64,000 bases of DNA from Paratinospora sagittata (Eukaryota > Streptophyta > Magnoliopsida > Ranunculales > Menispermaceae). The stretch is taken from positions 26,988,201 to 27,052,200 of the forward strand of contig CM069589.1 in NCBI GenBank assembly GCA_035771175.1, written 5' to 3'. The translations under genes were made by a program, and so were the position numbers. A model generated the notes under the pieces. The model had not been told where the DNA came from. It saw only the letters and a list, made by a program, of their open reading frames with translations, and searched no databases. Every line of letters starts with the position of its first letter. Position 1 is the first letter of the stretch. Positions 1 through 11,158 of this stretch are shown piece after piece.

Positions 1-1625
1 TGACCACCGTACTTATGAATCTAACCAGCAATCAAAATCAAAAACCCTTAGCCATTTTTTTGGAAGTATGATTTGAGTTATTCAGAAGGCGTTTAAAATA
101 TCGTTTCTCCCTCTTTTCAATGCATTTTCAATCACTCAAACTGGAGTCAGGAATAGAATGTTATGGCTATTTGAATGATTTTTGCCGATCAATCAACTTA
201 CTTATCGAATAAATCGTGACGAAAGTTCAAATTGCCGTAACTTTTCATTCCGACTTTGATTTGAGTAATTGAAAAAGAATTGAATATGTCTTTTCTTCCT
301 ATTTCTAACGCATTTTCAATCACACATATTGGAGTCGTAATGAAAAAGTTATGGTTATTTTAAAGTTTCACACCGATCATTCAATTACTTCCCGTATGAA
401 CCGAGAAGAAAAATTGGTGTCCAAAAGAAATGTGCATTCACTCAAATTGGTGTCCAAAAGAAAACGTTATGCCTATTTTAATGTTTGTTACCCATTGACC
501 ACCGTACTTATGAATCTAATCAGCAATCAAATTCAAAAAGCCTTAGCCATTTCTTTGGAAGTATGATTTGAGTTATTCAGAAGGCGTTTAAAATATCGTT
601 TCTTCCTCTTTTCAACGCATTTTCAATCACTCAAACTGGAGTAAGGAATAAAATGTTATGGCTATTTGAATATTTTATCCCGATCAATCAACTTACATAT
701 CGACCAAATAGTGAAGAAATGTTCAAAAAGCCATAACTTTTTATCCCGACTTTGATTTGAAGAAGTTTAAAAGAATTGAAAATGCCTTTTCATCCAATTT
801 CTAACGCATGTTCAATCAGACAAATTGGAGTCAGAATGAAAAAGTGATGGTTATTTTAAAGTTTCACACCGATCATTCAATTACTTCTCGTATGAATCGA
901 TAAGAAAAATTCAAATAGACTTACAGTTTAATCCTTACACTGATATGAGTTAATAAAAAGGCGTTGAAAATATTGTTTCTTCTTCTTTCCAAGGAATGTG
1001 CATTCACTCAAATTGGAGTCCGGAAGAAAACGTTATGCCTATTTTAATGTTTGTTACCCATTGACCACCGTACTTGTTAATCTAATCAGCAATCAAAATA
1101 AAAAAGCCTTTGGCATTTCTTTGGAAATATGATTTGAGTTATTCGAAAGACGTTTAAAATATCGTTTATTCCTCTTTCCAACGCATTTTCAATTACTAAA
1201 ATCGAAGTCGGGAATAAAATGTTATGGTTATTTGAATGATTTTTGCCGATCAATCAACTTACTTATCGAATAAATCTTGACGAAAGTTCTAGTTGCCGTA
1301 ACTTTTCATTCCGACTTTGATTTAAGTTATTGAAAAAGAATTGAAAATGACTTTTCTTCCTATTTGTAACGCATTTTCAATCACACATATTGGAGTCGAA
1401 TGAAAAAGTTATGGTTATTTTAAAGTTTCACACCGATCATTCAATTACTTCTCGTATAAATTGAGAAGAAAAATTCAAGTAGACTTACAGTTTTATCCCG
1501 ACACTGATATGAGTTAATAAAAAGGGGTTGAAAATATTGTTTCTTCTTCTTTCCAAGGAATGTGCATTCACTCAAATTGGAGTCCGGAAGAAAACGTTAT
1601 GGCTATTTTAATGTTTGCTAGCCAT
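1..1625. repeat. 1625-bp three-unit repeat, copy 1 (short unit, B', B2)
   Basis: Units start at 1 (495 bp, shortened), 496 (566 bp, B': GTTACCCATTGACC head with an A-like body) and 1062 (564 bp, B2: TTCTAGTTGCCG and GTCGAATG). The next copy starts at 1626. Bases 1-893 match 1626-2518 by eye without a difference, including odd bases such as TTGAATATGTC and GAAGAAGTTTAAAAG. After that the copies part: TATGAATCG against TATAATCG at about 894, and the third units are B2 here but B1 in copy 2. The near-exact stretch may begin before the window. Confidence 0.88.
411..463. repeat. Rearrangement junction in s2 with templated insert (copy 1)
   Basis: In the s2 of the 495-bp unit, 85 bases that normally follow GAGAAGAAAAATT are replaced by 15 bases (GGTGTCCAAAAGAAA, 416-430). 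The same 15 bases occur again at 449-463, after the normal TGTGCATTCACTCAAATT (431-448). The net loss is 70 bp, which explains 495 instead of 565. AAATT precedes both 15-base copies. The picture fits a deletion with a short insert copied from the flanking DNA, as in microhomology-mediated repair or template switching. The mechanism is inference; the bases are direct observation. Confidence 0.85.
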
Positions 1626-3250
1626 TGACCACCGTACTTATGAATCTAACCAGCAATCAAAATCAAAAACCCTTAGCCATTTTTTTGGAAGTATGATTTG
1701 AGTTATTCAGAAGGCGTTTAAAATATCGTTTCTCCCTCTTTTCAATGCATTTTCAATCACTCAAACTGGAGTCAGGAATAGAATGTTATGGCTATTTGAA
1801 TGATTTTTGCCGATCAATCAACTTACTTATCGAATAAATCGTGACGAAAGTTCAAATTGCCGTAACTTTTCATTCCGACTTTGATTTGAGTAATTGAAAA
1901 AGAATTGAATATGTCTTTTCTTCCTATTTCTAACGCATTTTCAATCACACATATTGGAGTCGTAATGAAAAAGTTATGGTTATTTTAAAGTTTCACACCG
2001 ATCATTCAATTACTTCCCGTATGAACCGAGAAGAAAAATTGGTGTCCAAAAGAAATGTGCATTCACTCAAATTGGTGTCCAAAAGAAAACGTTATGCCTA
2101 TTTTAATGTTTGTTACCCATTGACCACCGTACTTATGAATCTAATCAGCAATCAAATTCAAAAAGCCTTAGCCATTTCTTTGGAAGTATGATTTGAGTTA
2201 TTCAGAAGGCGTTTAAAATATCGTTTCTTCCTCTTTTCAACGCATTTTCAATCACTCAAACTGGAGTAAGGAATAAAATGTTATGGCTATTTGAATATTT
2301 TATCCCGATCAATCAACTTACATATCGACCAAATAGTGAAGAAATGTTCAAAAAGCCATAACTTTTTATCCCGACTTTGATTTGAAGAAGTTTAAAAGAA
2401 TTGAAAATGCCTTTTCATCCAATTTCTAACGCATGTTCAATCAGACAAATTGGAGTCAGAATGAAAAAGTGATGGTTATTTTAAAGTTTCACACCGATCA
2501 TTCAATTACTTCTCGTATAATCGATAAGAAAAATTCAAATAGACTTACAGTTTAATCCTGACACTGATATGAGTTAATAAAAAGGCGTTGAAAATATTGT
2601 TTCTTCTTCTTTCCAAGGAATGTGCAATCACTCAAATTGGAGTCCGGAAGAAAACGTTATGCCTATTTTAATGTTTGTTACCCATTGACCACCGTACTTG
2701 TGAATCTAATCAGCAATCAAAATAAAAAAGCCTTAGCCATTTCTTTGGAAGTATGAATTGAGTTATTCGAAGGACGTTTAAAATATCATTTCTTCCTCTT
2801 TCCAACGCATTTTCAATCACTAAAATCGAAGTCGGGAATAAAATATTATGGCTATTTGAATGATTTTTGCCGATCAATCAACTTACTTATCGAATAAATC
2901 GTGACGAAAGTTCAAATTGCCGTAACTTTTCATTCCGACTTTGATTTAAGTTATTGAAAAAGAATTGAAAATGTCTTTTCTTCCATTTTCTAACGCATTT
3001 TCAATCACACATATTGGAGTCGTTATGAAAAAGTTGTGGTTATTTTAAAGTTTCACAGCGATCATTCAATTACTTCCCGTATGAACCGAGAAGAAAAATT
3101 CAAATAGACTTACAGTTTTATCCCGACACTGATATGAGTTAATAAAAAGGCGTTGAAAATATTATTTCTTCTTCTTTCCAAGGAATGTGCATTCACTCAA
3201 ATTGGAGTCCGGAAGAAAACATTATGGCTATTTTAATGTTTGCTAGCCAT
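1626..3250. repeat. 1625-bp three-unit repeat, copy 2 (short unit, B', B1)
   Basis: Units start at 1626 (495 bp, shortened), 2121 (565 bp, B') and 2686 (565 bp, B1: GTATGAATTGAG, AAAATATTATGG, GTCGTTATG). The first 893 bp repeat copy 1. The third unit is B1 and belongs to the same family as 4381, 5510 and 6640, so the block rejoins the A-B order of its right flank. This shows that the shortened unit was duplicated together with its B' neighbour. Confidence 0.88.
2036..2088. repeat. Rearrangement junction in s2 with templated insert (copy 2)
   Basis: This is the second copy of the 15-base insert junction, exactly 1625 bp after the first. The 15-mer GGTGTCCAAAAGAAA lies at 2041-2055 and 2074-2088, 33 bp apart. 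Both copies carry the same junction base for base, so the event happened once and was then multiplied by a 1625-bp tandem duplication. Confidence 0.85.
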
Positions 3251-4540
3251 TGACCACCGTACTTATGAATCTAACCAGCAATCAAAATCAAAAACCCTTA
3301 GCCATTTTTTTGGATGTATGATTTGAGTTATTCAGAAGGCGTTTAAAATATCGTTTCTCCCTCTTTTCAATGCATTTTCAATCACTAAAACTGGAGTCAG
3401 GAATAGAATGTTATGGCTATTTGAATATTTTATCCCGATCAATCAACTTACATATCGACCAAATCGTGAAGAAATGTTCAAAAAACCACAACTTTTTATC
3501 CCGACTTTGATTTGAAGGAGTGAAAAAGAATTGAAAATGCCTTTTCATCCAATTTCTAACGCATGTTCAATCAGACAAATTGGAGCCAGAATGAAAAAGT
3601 GATGGTTATTTTAAAGTTTCACACCGATCATTCAATTACTTCTCGTATGAATCGATAAGAAAAACTCAAATAGACTTACAGTTTAATCCTGACACTGATA
3701 TGAGTTAATAAAAAGGCGTTGAAAATATTGTTTCTTCTTCTTTCCAAGGAATGTGCATTCACTCAAATTGGTGTCCAGAAGAAAACGTTATGCCTATTTT
3801 AATGTTTGTTACCCATTGACGGCCGTACTTATGAATCAAATCAGCAATCAAAATCAAAAAGCCTTAGCCATTTCTTTGGAAGTATGATTTGAGTTATTCA
3901 GAAGGCGTTTAAAATATCGTTTCTTCCTCTTTTTAACGCATTTTCAATCACTCAAACTGGAGTCAGGAATAAAATGTTATGGCTATTTGAATATTTTATC
4001 CCGATCAATCAACTTACATATCGACCAAATCGTGAAGAAATGTTCAAAAAGCCATAACTTTTTATCCCGACTTTGATTTGAAGGAGTGAAAAAGAATTGA
4101 AAATGCCTTTTCATCCAATTTCTAACGCATGTTCAATCAGACAAATTGGAGTCAGAATGAAAAAGTGATGGTTATTATAAAGTTTCACACCGATCATTCA
4201 ATTACTTCTCGTATAATCGATAAGAAAAATTCAAATAGACTTACAGTTTAATCCCGACACTGATATGAGTTAATAAAAGGCGTTGAAAATATTGTTTCTT
4301 CCTCTTTCCAAGGAATGTGCAATCACTCAAATTGGAGTCCGGAAGAAAACGTTATGCCTATTTTAATGTTTGTTACCCATTGACCACCGTACTTGTGAAT
4401 CTAATCAGCAATTAAAATCAAAAAGCCTTAGCCATTTCTTTGGAAGTATGATTTGAGTTATTCGAAAGACGTTTAAAATATCATTTCTTCCTCTTTCCAA
4501 CGCATTTTCAATCACTAAAATCGAAGTCGGGAATAAAATA

Positions 4541-4728
4541 TTATGGCTATTTGAATGATTTTTGCCGATCAATCAACTTACTTATCGAATAAATCGTGAC
4601 GAAAGTTCAAATTGCCGTAACTTTTCATTCCGACTTTGATTTAAGTTATTGAAAAAGAATTGAAAATGTCTTTTCTTCCTATTTCTAACGCATTTTCAAT
4701 CACACATATTGGAGTCGTTATGAAAAAG
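4541..4728. repeat. Reference subunit s1 (188 bp) of the 565-bp unit
   Basis: This is the first third of a reference unit (4541-5105). It starts at TTATGGCTATTTGAATG and ends just before the next TTATGG-like hexamer (here TTTTGG). Landmarks in order are CCGATCAATCAACTTAC, a variable A-rich stretch, CCGACTTTGATTTAAG, GAATTGAAAATG, a pyrimidine tract, TTTCAATCAC and TTGGAGTC. Two forms of s1 alternate in the array. One has GATTTTTGCC and GCCGTAAC (mostly with B1/B2 units). The other has TATTTTATCC and AGCCATAAC (mostly with A, B' and B3 units). The same landmark order in s2 and s3 shows that all three descend from one ancestor of about 188 bp. Confidence 0.93.
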
Positions 4729-4916
4729 TTTTGGTTATTTTAAAGTTTCACACCGATCATTCAATTACTTCTCGTATGAATCGAGAAGAAAAATTCAAAT
4801 AGACTTACAGTTTTATCCCGACACTGATATGAGTTAATAAAAAGGCGTTGAAAATATTGTTTCTTCTTCTTTCCAAGGAATGTGCATTCACTCAAATTGG
4901 AGTCCGGAAGAAAACG
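4729..4916. repeat. Reference subunit s2 (188 bp) of the 565-bp unit
   Basis: This is the middle third of the reference unit. It opens with the hexamer and GGTTATTTTAAAG, followed by TTTCACACCGATCATTC, CTCGTATGAATCGAGAAG, AGACTTACAG, GACACTGATATGAGTTAA, GGCGTTGAAAATATTG, a pyrimidine tract and TTGGAGTCCGGAAG. The landmarks align with s1 and s3, for example TGATATGAGTTAA with the TGATTTGAGTTAT of s3. Frequent variants are TATAATCGATAAG (one base shorter than TATGAATCG), which explains many 564-565 bp spacings, and GGTGTCCAGAAG in place of GGAGTCCGGAAG. Several rearrangement junctions of the array fall in this subunit. Confidence 0.93.
4860..4874. repeat. Phased polypyrimidine tract (example in s2)
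   Basis: A run of 12-15 pyrimidines lies at the same phase of every subunit. In the reference unit the runs are 4669-4680 (TCTTTTCTTCCT), 4860-4874 (TTTCTTCTTCTTTCC) and 5049-5063 (TTTCTTCCTCTTTTC). Each follows an A-rich stretch (GAATTGAAAATG or GTTGAAAATAT). The + strand always carries the pyrimidines, so strand asymmetry repeats with the 188-bp period over the window. This could help place nucleosomes, but that is inference. Confidence 0.6.
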
Positions 4917-5105
4917 TTATGGCTATTTTAATGTTTGCTAGCCATTGACCACCGTACTTATGAATCTAACCAGCAATCAAAATCAAAAAGCCTTAGCCAT
5001 TTCTTTGGAAGTATGATTTGAGTTATTCAGAAGGCGTTTAAAATATCGTTTCTTCCTCTTTTCAACGCATTTTCAATCACTCAAACTGGAGTCAGGAATA
5101 AAATG
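4917..5105. repeat. Reference subunit s3 (189 bp) of the 565-bp unit
   Basis: This is the last third of the reference unit. It opens with TTATGGCTATTTTAATG and carries the landmark used here as unit boundary (TGACCACCG at 4946), then AATCAAAATCAAAAAG, TAGCCATTTCTTTGG, GTATGATTTGAGTTATTC, GTTTAAAATATCG, a pyrimidine tract, TTTCAATCACTC and CTGGAGTCAGG. It is the most family-specific subunit. A units have GCTAGCCATTGACC (with an NheI hexamer), B units have GTTACCCATTGACC, and C units have GTTACTCATTGACAAACG with AAGTTGTAACC. A2 units add a CGCG with an MluI hexamer (AACGCGTTT). Confidence 0.93.
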
Positions 5106-5120
5106 TTATGGCTATTTGAA
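5086..5120. repeat. Conserved subunit-junction box (GGAGTC...TTATGG)
   Basis: The best conserved part of all three subunits spans each subunit boundary. It reads GGAGTC, a short variable linker, an A-rich run, then TTATGG, TATTT and AA. In the reference unit GGAGTC lies at 4711, 4899 and 5088, so it recurs every 188-189 bp, about 340 times in the window. Some copies vary (for example TGTAGTC in B2 units, CGAAGTCGGG at the s3 end of B1/B2 units, CGTAGAC in C units). Relative conservation between strongly diverged subunits can mark a protein-binding site, as the CENP-B box does in primate alpha satellite. It does not match the CENP-B box, and no binding is shown here. Confidence 0.6.
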
Positions 5121-6074
5121 TATTTTATCCCGATCAATCAACTTACATATCGAACAATAGTGAAGAAATGTTCAAAAAGCCATAACTTTTTATCCCGACT
5201 TTGATTTGAAGGAGTTTAAAAGAATTGAAAATGCCTTTTCATCCAATTTCTAACGCATGTTCAATCAGACAAATTGGAGTCAGAATGAAAAAATGATGGT
5301 TATTTTAAAGTTTCACACCGATCATTCAATTACTTCTCGTATAATCGATAAGAAAAATTCAAATAGACTTACAGTTTAATCCTGACACTGATATGAGTTA
5401 AAAAAAAGGCGTTGAAAATATTGTTTCTTCTTCTTTCCAAGGAATGTGCAATCACTCAAATTGGAGTCCGGAAGAAAACGTTATGCCTATTTTAATGTTT
5501 GTTACCCATTGACCACCGTACTTGTGAATCTAATCAGCAATCAAAATCAAAAAGCCTTAGCCATTTCTTTGGAAGTATGAATTGAGTTATTCGAAAGACG
5601 TTTAAAATATCATTTCTTCCTCTTTCCAACGCATTTTCAATCACTAAAATCGAAGTCGGGAATAAAATATTATGGCTATTTGAATGATTTTTGCCGATCA
5701 ATCAACTTACTTATCGAATAAATCGTGACGAAAGTTCAAATTGCCGTAACTTTTCATTCCGACTTTGATTTAAGTTATTGAAAAAGAATTGAAAATGTCT
5801 TTTCTTCCTATTTCTAACGCATTTTCAATCACACATATTGGAGTCGTTATGAAAAAGTTATGGTTATTTTAAAGTTTCACCCCGATCATTCAATTACTTC
5901 TCGTATGAATCGAGAAGAAAAATTCAAATAGACTTACAGTTTTATCCCGACACTGATATGAGTTAATAAAAAGGCGTTGAAAATATTGTTTCTTCTTCTT
6001 TCCAAGGAATGTGCATTCACTCAAATTGGAGTCCGGAAGAAAACGTTATGGCTATTTTAATGTTTGCTAGCCAT

Positions 6075-9000
6075 TGACCACCGTACTTATGAATCTAACC
6101 AGCAATCAAAATCAAAAACCCTTAGCCATTTCTTTGGAAGTATGATTTGAGTTATTCAAAACGCGTTTAAAATATCGTTTCTTTATCTTTTCAATGCATT
6201 TTCAATCACTCAAACTGGAGTCAGGAATAGAATGTTATGGCTATTTGAATATTTTATCCCGATCAATCAACTTACATATCGACCAAATAGTGAAGAAATG
6301 TTCAAAAAGCCATAACTTTTTATCCCGACTTTGATTTGAAGGAGTTTAAAAGAATTGAAAATGCCTTTTCATCCAATTTCTAACGCATGTTCAATCAGAC
6401 AAATTGGAGTCAGAATGAAAAAATCATGGTTATTTTAAAGTTTCACACCGATCATTCAATTACTTCTCGTATAATCGATAAGAAAAATTCAAATAGACTT
6501 ACAGTTTAATCCTAACACTGATATGAGTTAAAAAAAAGGCGTTGAAAATATTGTTTCTTCTTCTTTCCAAGGAATGTGCAATCACTCAAATTGGAGTCCG
6601 GAAGAAAACGTTATGCCTATTTTAATGTTTGTTACCCATTGACCACCGTACTTGTGAATCTAATCAGCAATCAAAATCAAAAAGCCTTAGCCATTTCTTT
6701 GGAAGTATGAATTGAGTTATTCGAAAGACGTTTAAAATATCATTTCTTCCTCTTTCCAACGCATTTTCAATCACTAAAATCGAAGTCGGGAATAAAATAT
6801 TATGGCTATTTGAATGATTTTTGCCGATCAATCAACTTACTTATCGAATAAATCGTGACGAAAGTTCAAATTGCCGTAACTTTTCATTCCGACTTTGATT
6901 TAAGTTATTGAAAAAGAATTGAAAATGTCTTTTCTTCCTATTTCTAACGCATTTTCAATCACACATATTGGAGTCGTTATGAAAAAGTTATGGTTATTTT
7001 AAAGTTTCACACCGATCATTCAATTACTTCTCGTATGAATCGAGAAGAAAAATTCAAATAGACTTACAGTTTTATCCCGACACTGATATGAGTTAATAAA
7101 AAGGCGTTGAAAATATTGTTTCTTCTTCTTTCCAAGGAATGTGCATTCACTCAAATTGGAGTCCGAAAGAAAACGTTATGGCTATTTTAATGTTTGCTAG
7201 CCATTGACCACCGTACTTATGAATCTAACCAGCAATCAAAATCAAAAACCCTTAGCCATTTCTTTGGAAGTATGATTTGAGTTATTCAAAACGCGTTTAA
7301 AATATCGTTTCTTTATCTTTTCAATGCATTTTCAATCACTCAAACTGGAGTCAGGAATAGAATGTTATGGCTATTTGAATATTTTATCCCGATCAATCAA
7401 CTTACAATTCGACCAAATCGTGAAGAAATGTTCAGAAAGCCATAACTTTTTATCCCGACCTTGATTTCAAGGAGTGAAAAAGAATTGAAAATGCCTTTTC
7501 TTCCAATTTCTAACGCTTGTTCAATCAGACAAATTGGAGTCAGAATGAAAAAGTGATGGTTATTTTAAAGTTTCACACCGATCATTCAATTACTTCTCGT
7601 ATAATCGATAAGAAAAATTCAAATAGACTTACAGTTTAATCCTGACACTGATATGAGTTAAAAAAAAGGCGTTGAAAATATTGTTTCTTCTTCTTTCCAA
7701 GGAATGTGCAATCACTCAAATTGGAGTCCGGAAGAAAACGTTATGCCTATTTTAATATTTGTTACCCATTGACCACCGTACTTGTGAATCTAATCAGCAA
7801 TCAAAATCAAAAAGCCTTAGCCATTTCTTTGGAAGTATGAATTGAGTTATTCGAAAGACGTTTAAAATATCATTTCTTCCTCTTTCCAACGCATTTTCAT
7901 TCACTAAAATCGAAGTCGGGAATAAAATATTATGGCTATTTGAATGATTTTTGCCGATCAATCAACTTACTTATCGAATAAATCGTGACGAAAGTTCAAA
8001 TTGCCGTAACTTTTCATTCCGACTTTGATTTAAGTTATTGAAAAAGAATTGAAAATGTCTTTTCTTCCTATTTCTAACGCATTTTCAATCACACATATTG
8101 GAGTCGTTATGAAAAAGTTATGGTTATTTTAAAGTTTCACACCGATCATTCAATTACTTCTCGTATGAATCGAGAAGAAAAATTCAAATAGACTTACAGT
8201 TTTATCCCGACACTGATATGAGTTAATAAAAAGGCGTTGAAAATATTGTTTCTTCTTCTTTCCAAGGAATGTGCATTCACTCAAATTGGAGTCCGGAAGA
8301 AAACGTTATGGCTATTTTAATGTTTGCTAGCCATTGACCACCGTACTTATGAATCTAACCAGCAATCAAAATCAAAAACCCTTAGCCATTTCTTTGGAAG
8401 TATGATTTGAGTTATTCAAAACGCGTTTAAAATATCGTTTCTTTATCTTTTCAATGCATTTTCAATCACTCAAACTGGAGTCAGGAATAGAATGTTATGG
8501 CTATTTGAATATTTTATCCCGATCAATCAACTTACAATTCGACCAAATCGTGAAGAAATGTTCAGAAAGCCATAACTTTTTATCCCGACCTTGATTTCAA
8601 GGAGTGAAAAAGAATTGAAAATGCCTTTTCTTCCAATTTCTAACGCTTGTTCAATCAGACAAATTGGAGTCAGAATGAAAAAGTGATGGTTATTTTAAAG
8701 TTTCACACCGATCATTCAATTACTTCTCGTATAATCGATAAGAAAAATTCAAATAGACTTACAGTTTAATCCTGACACTGATATGAGTTAAAAAAAAGGC
8801 GTTGAAAATATTGTTTCTTCTTCTTTCCAAGGAATGTGCAATCACTCAAATTGGAGTCCGGAAGAAAACGTTATGCCTATTTTAATATTTGTTACCCATT
8901 GACCACCGTACTTGTGAATCTAATCAGCAATCAAAATCAAAAAGCCTTAGCCATTTCTTTGGAAGTATGAATTGAGTTATTCGAAAGACGTTTAAAATAT

Positions 9001-10029
9001 CATTTCTTCCTCTTTCCAACGCATTTTCATTCACTAAAATCGAAGTCGGGAATAAAATATTATGGCTATTTGAATGATTTTTGCCGATCAATCAACTTAC
9101 TTATCGAATAAATCGTGACGAAAGTTCAAATTGCCGTAACTTTTCATTCCGACTTTGATTTAAGTTATTGAAAAAGAATTGAAAATGTCTTTTCTTCCTA
9201 TTTCTAACGCATTTTCAATCACACATATTGGAGTCGTTATGAAAAAGTTATGGTTATTTTAAAGTTTCACACCGATCATTCAATTACTTCTCGTATGAAT
9301 CGAGAAGAAAAATTCAAATAGACTTACAGTTTTATCCCGACACTGATATGAGTTAATAAAAAGGCGTTGAAAATATTGTTTCTTCTTCTTTCCAAGGAAT
9401 GTGCATTCACTCAAATTGGAGTCCGGAAGAAAACGTTATGGCTATTTTAATGTTTGCTAGCCATTGACCACCGTACTTATGAATCTAACCAGCAATCAAA
9501 ATCAAAAACCCTTAGCCATTTCTTTGGAAGTATGATTTGAGTTATTCAAAACGCGTTTAAAATATCGTTTCTTTATCTTTTCAATGCATTTTCAATCACT
9601 CAAACAGGAGTCAGGAATAAAATGTTATGGCTATTTGAATATTTTATCCCGATCAATCAACTTACAATTCGACCAAATCGTGAAGAACTGTTCAGAAAGC
9701 CATAACTTTTTATCCCGACCTTGATTTCAAGGAGTGAAAAAGAATTGAAAATGCCTTTTCTTCCAATTTCTAACGCTTGTTCAATCAGACAAATTGGAGT
9801 CAGAATGAAAAAGTGATGGTTATTTCAAAGTTTCACACCGATCATTCAATTACTTCTCGTATAATCGATAAGAAAAATTCAAATAGACTTACAGTTTAAT
9901 CCTGACACTGACATGAGTTAATAAAAAGGCGTTGAAAATATTGTTTCTTCTTCTTTCCAAGGAATGTGCATTCACTCAAATTGGTGTCCAGAAGAAAACG
10001 TTATGCCTATTTTAATGTTTGTTACCCAT
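6075..10029. repeat. 1130-bp dimer HOR (A2-B1), 3.5 copies
   Basis: Units start at 6075, 6640, 7205, 7770, 8335, 8900 and 9465, alternating A2 and B1. The dimers at 6075, 7205 and 8335 are exactly 1130 bp apart. The A2 units have the private form CAAAACGCG. Dimers at 7205 and 8335 share private bases absent from 6075 (ACAATTCGACC, CCCGACCTTGATTTC; in the following B1 units TTTAATATTTG and TTTTCATTCAC), so they are the most recent duplicates. The last A2 (9465) has an s2 tail of another type (GACATGAG, then GGTGTCCAGAAG), which marks an exchange point before the B2 unit at 10030. Confidence 0.9.
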
Positions 10030-11158
10030 TGACCACCGTACTTGTGAATCTAATCAGCAATCAAAATCAAAAAGCCTTAGCCATTTCTTTGGAAGTATGA
10101 TTTGAGTTATTCGAAAGACGTTTAAAATATCGTTTCATCCTCTTTCCAACGCATTTTCAATCCTTAAAATCGAAGTCGGGAATAAAATGTTATGGCTATT
10201 TGAATGATTTTTGCCGATCAATCAACTTACTTATCGAATAAATCTTGACGAAAGTTCTAGTTGCCGTAACTTTTCATTCCGACTTTGATTTAAGTTATTG
10301 AAAAAGAATTGAAAATGTCTTTTTTTCCTATTTGTAACGCATTTTCAATCACACATATTGTAGTCGAATGAAAAAGTTATGGTTATTTTAAAGTTTCACA
10401 CTGATCATTCAATTACTTCCCGTATGAACCGAGAAGAAAAATTCAAATAGACTTACAGTTTTATCCCGACACTGATATGAGTTAATAAAAAGGCGTTGAA
10501 AATATTGTTTCTTCTTCTTTCCAAGGAATGTGCATTCACTCAAATTGGAGTCCGGAAGAAAACGTTATGGCTATTTTAATGTTTGCTAGCCATTGACCAC
10601 TGTACTTATGAATCTAACCAGCAATCAAAATCAAAAACCCTTAGCCATTTCTTTGGAAGTATGATTTGAGTTATTCAGAACGCGTTTAAAATATCGTTTC
10701 TTTATCTTTTCAATGCATTTTCAATCACTCAAACTGGAGTCAGGAATAAAATGTTATGGCTATTTGAATATTTTATCCCGATCAATCAACTTACATATCG
10801 ACCAAATCGTGAAGAAATGTTCAAAAAGCCATAACTTTTTATCCCGACTTTGATTTGAAGGAGTTTCAAAGAATTGAAAATGCCTTTTCATCCAATTTCT
10901 AACGCATGTTCAATCAGACAAATTGGAGTCAGAATGAAAAAGTGATGGTTATTTTAAAGTTTCACACCGATCATTCAATTACTTCTCGTATAATCGATAA
11001 GAAAAATTCAAATAGACTTACAGTTTAATCCTGACACTGATATGAGTTAATAAAAAGGCGTTGAAAATATTGTTTCTTCTTCTTTCCAAGGAATGTGCAA
11101 TCACTCAAATTGGAGTCCGGAAGAAAACGTTATGCCTATTTTAATGTTTGTTACCCAT
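10030..11158. repeat. Transition units B2 and A2
   Basis: The two units are 10030 (564 bp, B2: AATCTTGACG, TTCTAG, ATTGTAGTCGAATG) and 10594 (565 bp, A2 with CAGAACGCG and TGTACTTATG). The A2 unit has an s1 of the AAAAGCCATAAC type with GGAGTTTCAAAG, unlike the A2 units of the HORs to the right. The pair separates the dimer block from the first 4-unit HOR. Confidence 0.82.

Larger units (their letters stand above)
3251..6074. repeat. Mixed A and B units without regular HOR
   Basis: Units start at 3251 (A1), 3817 (B', with the private landmark TGACGGCCG), 4381 (B1), 4946 (A3-like: AAAAAGCC with TTTTCAACGC) and 5510 (B1). Spacings are 566, 564, 565, 564 and 565 bp. The order B1-A1-B'-B1 resembles the B1-A2-A4-B' order used much later (28674-37152). 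From 4381 onward A and B alternate, which leads into the dimer block on the right. Confidence 0.85.

Noticed and set aside
351..566. Open reading frame of 71 codons, repeated at 1976-2191
   Set aside because: It lies wholly within satellite units and spans the 15-base insert junction, which removed stops of the normal s2. There is no known domain, it occurs only where the junction occurs, and the second copy is explained by the 1625-bp duplication.
4500..4545. CENP-B box at the AATCGAAGTCGGG motif of B units or at TTCGAAAGACG
   Set aside because: The primate consensus needs TTCG, four bases, A, two bases and CGGG. In AATCGAAGTCGGG the spacing to TTCG is wrong, and in TTCGAAAGACG the CGGG is absent.
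4590..4625. RNA polymerase III B-box-like GTTCAAATTG, which would suggest a tRNA-derived SINE
   Set aside because: The last fixed C of the B box is missing, there is no A box upstream at suitable distance, no poly-A tail and no target-site duplication, and the units are strictly tandem.
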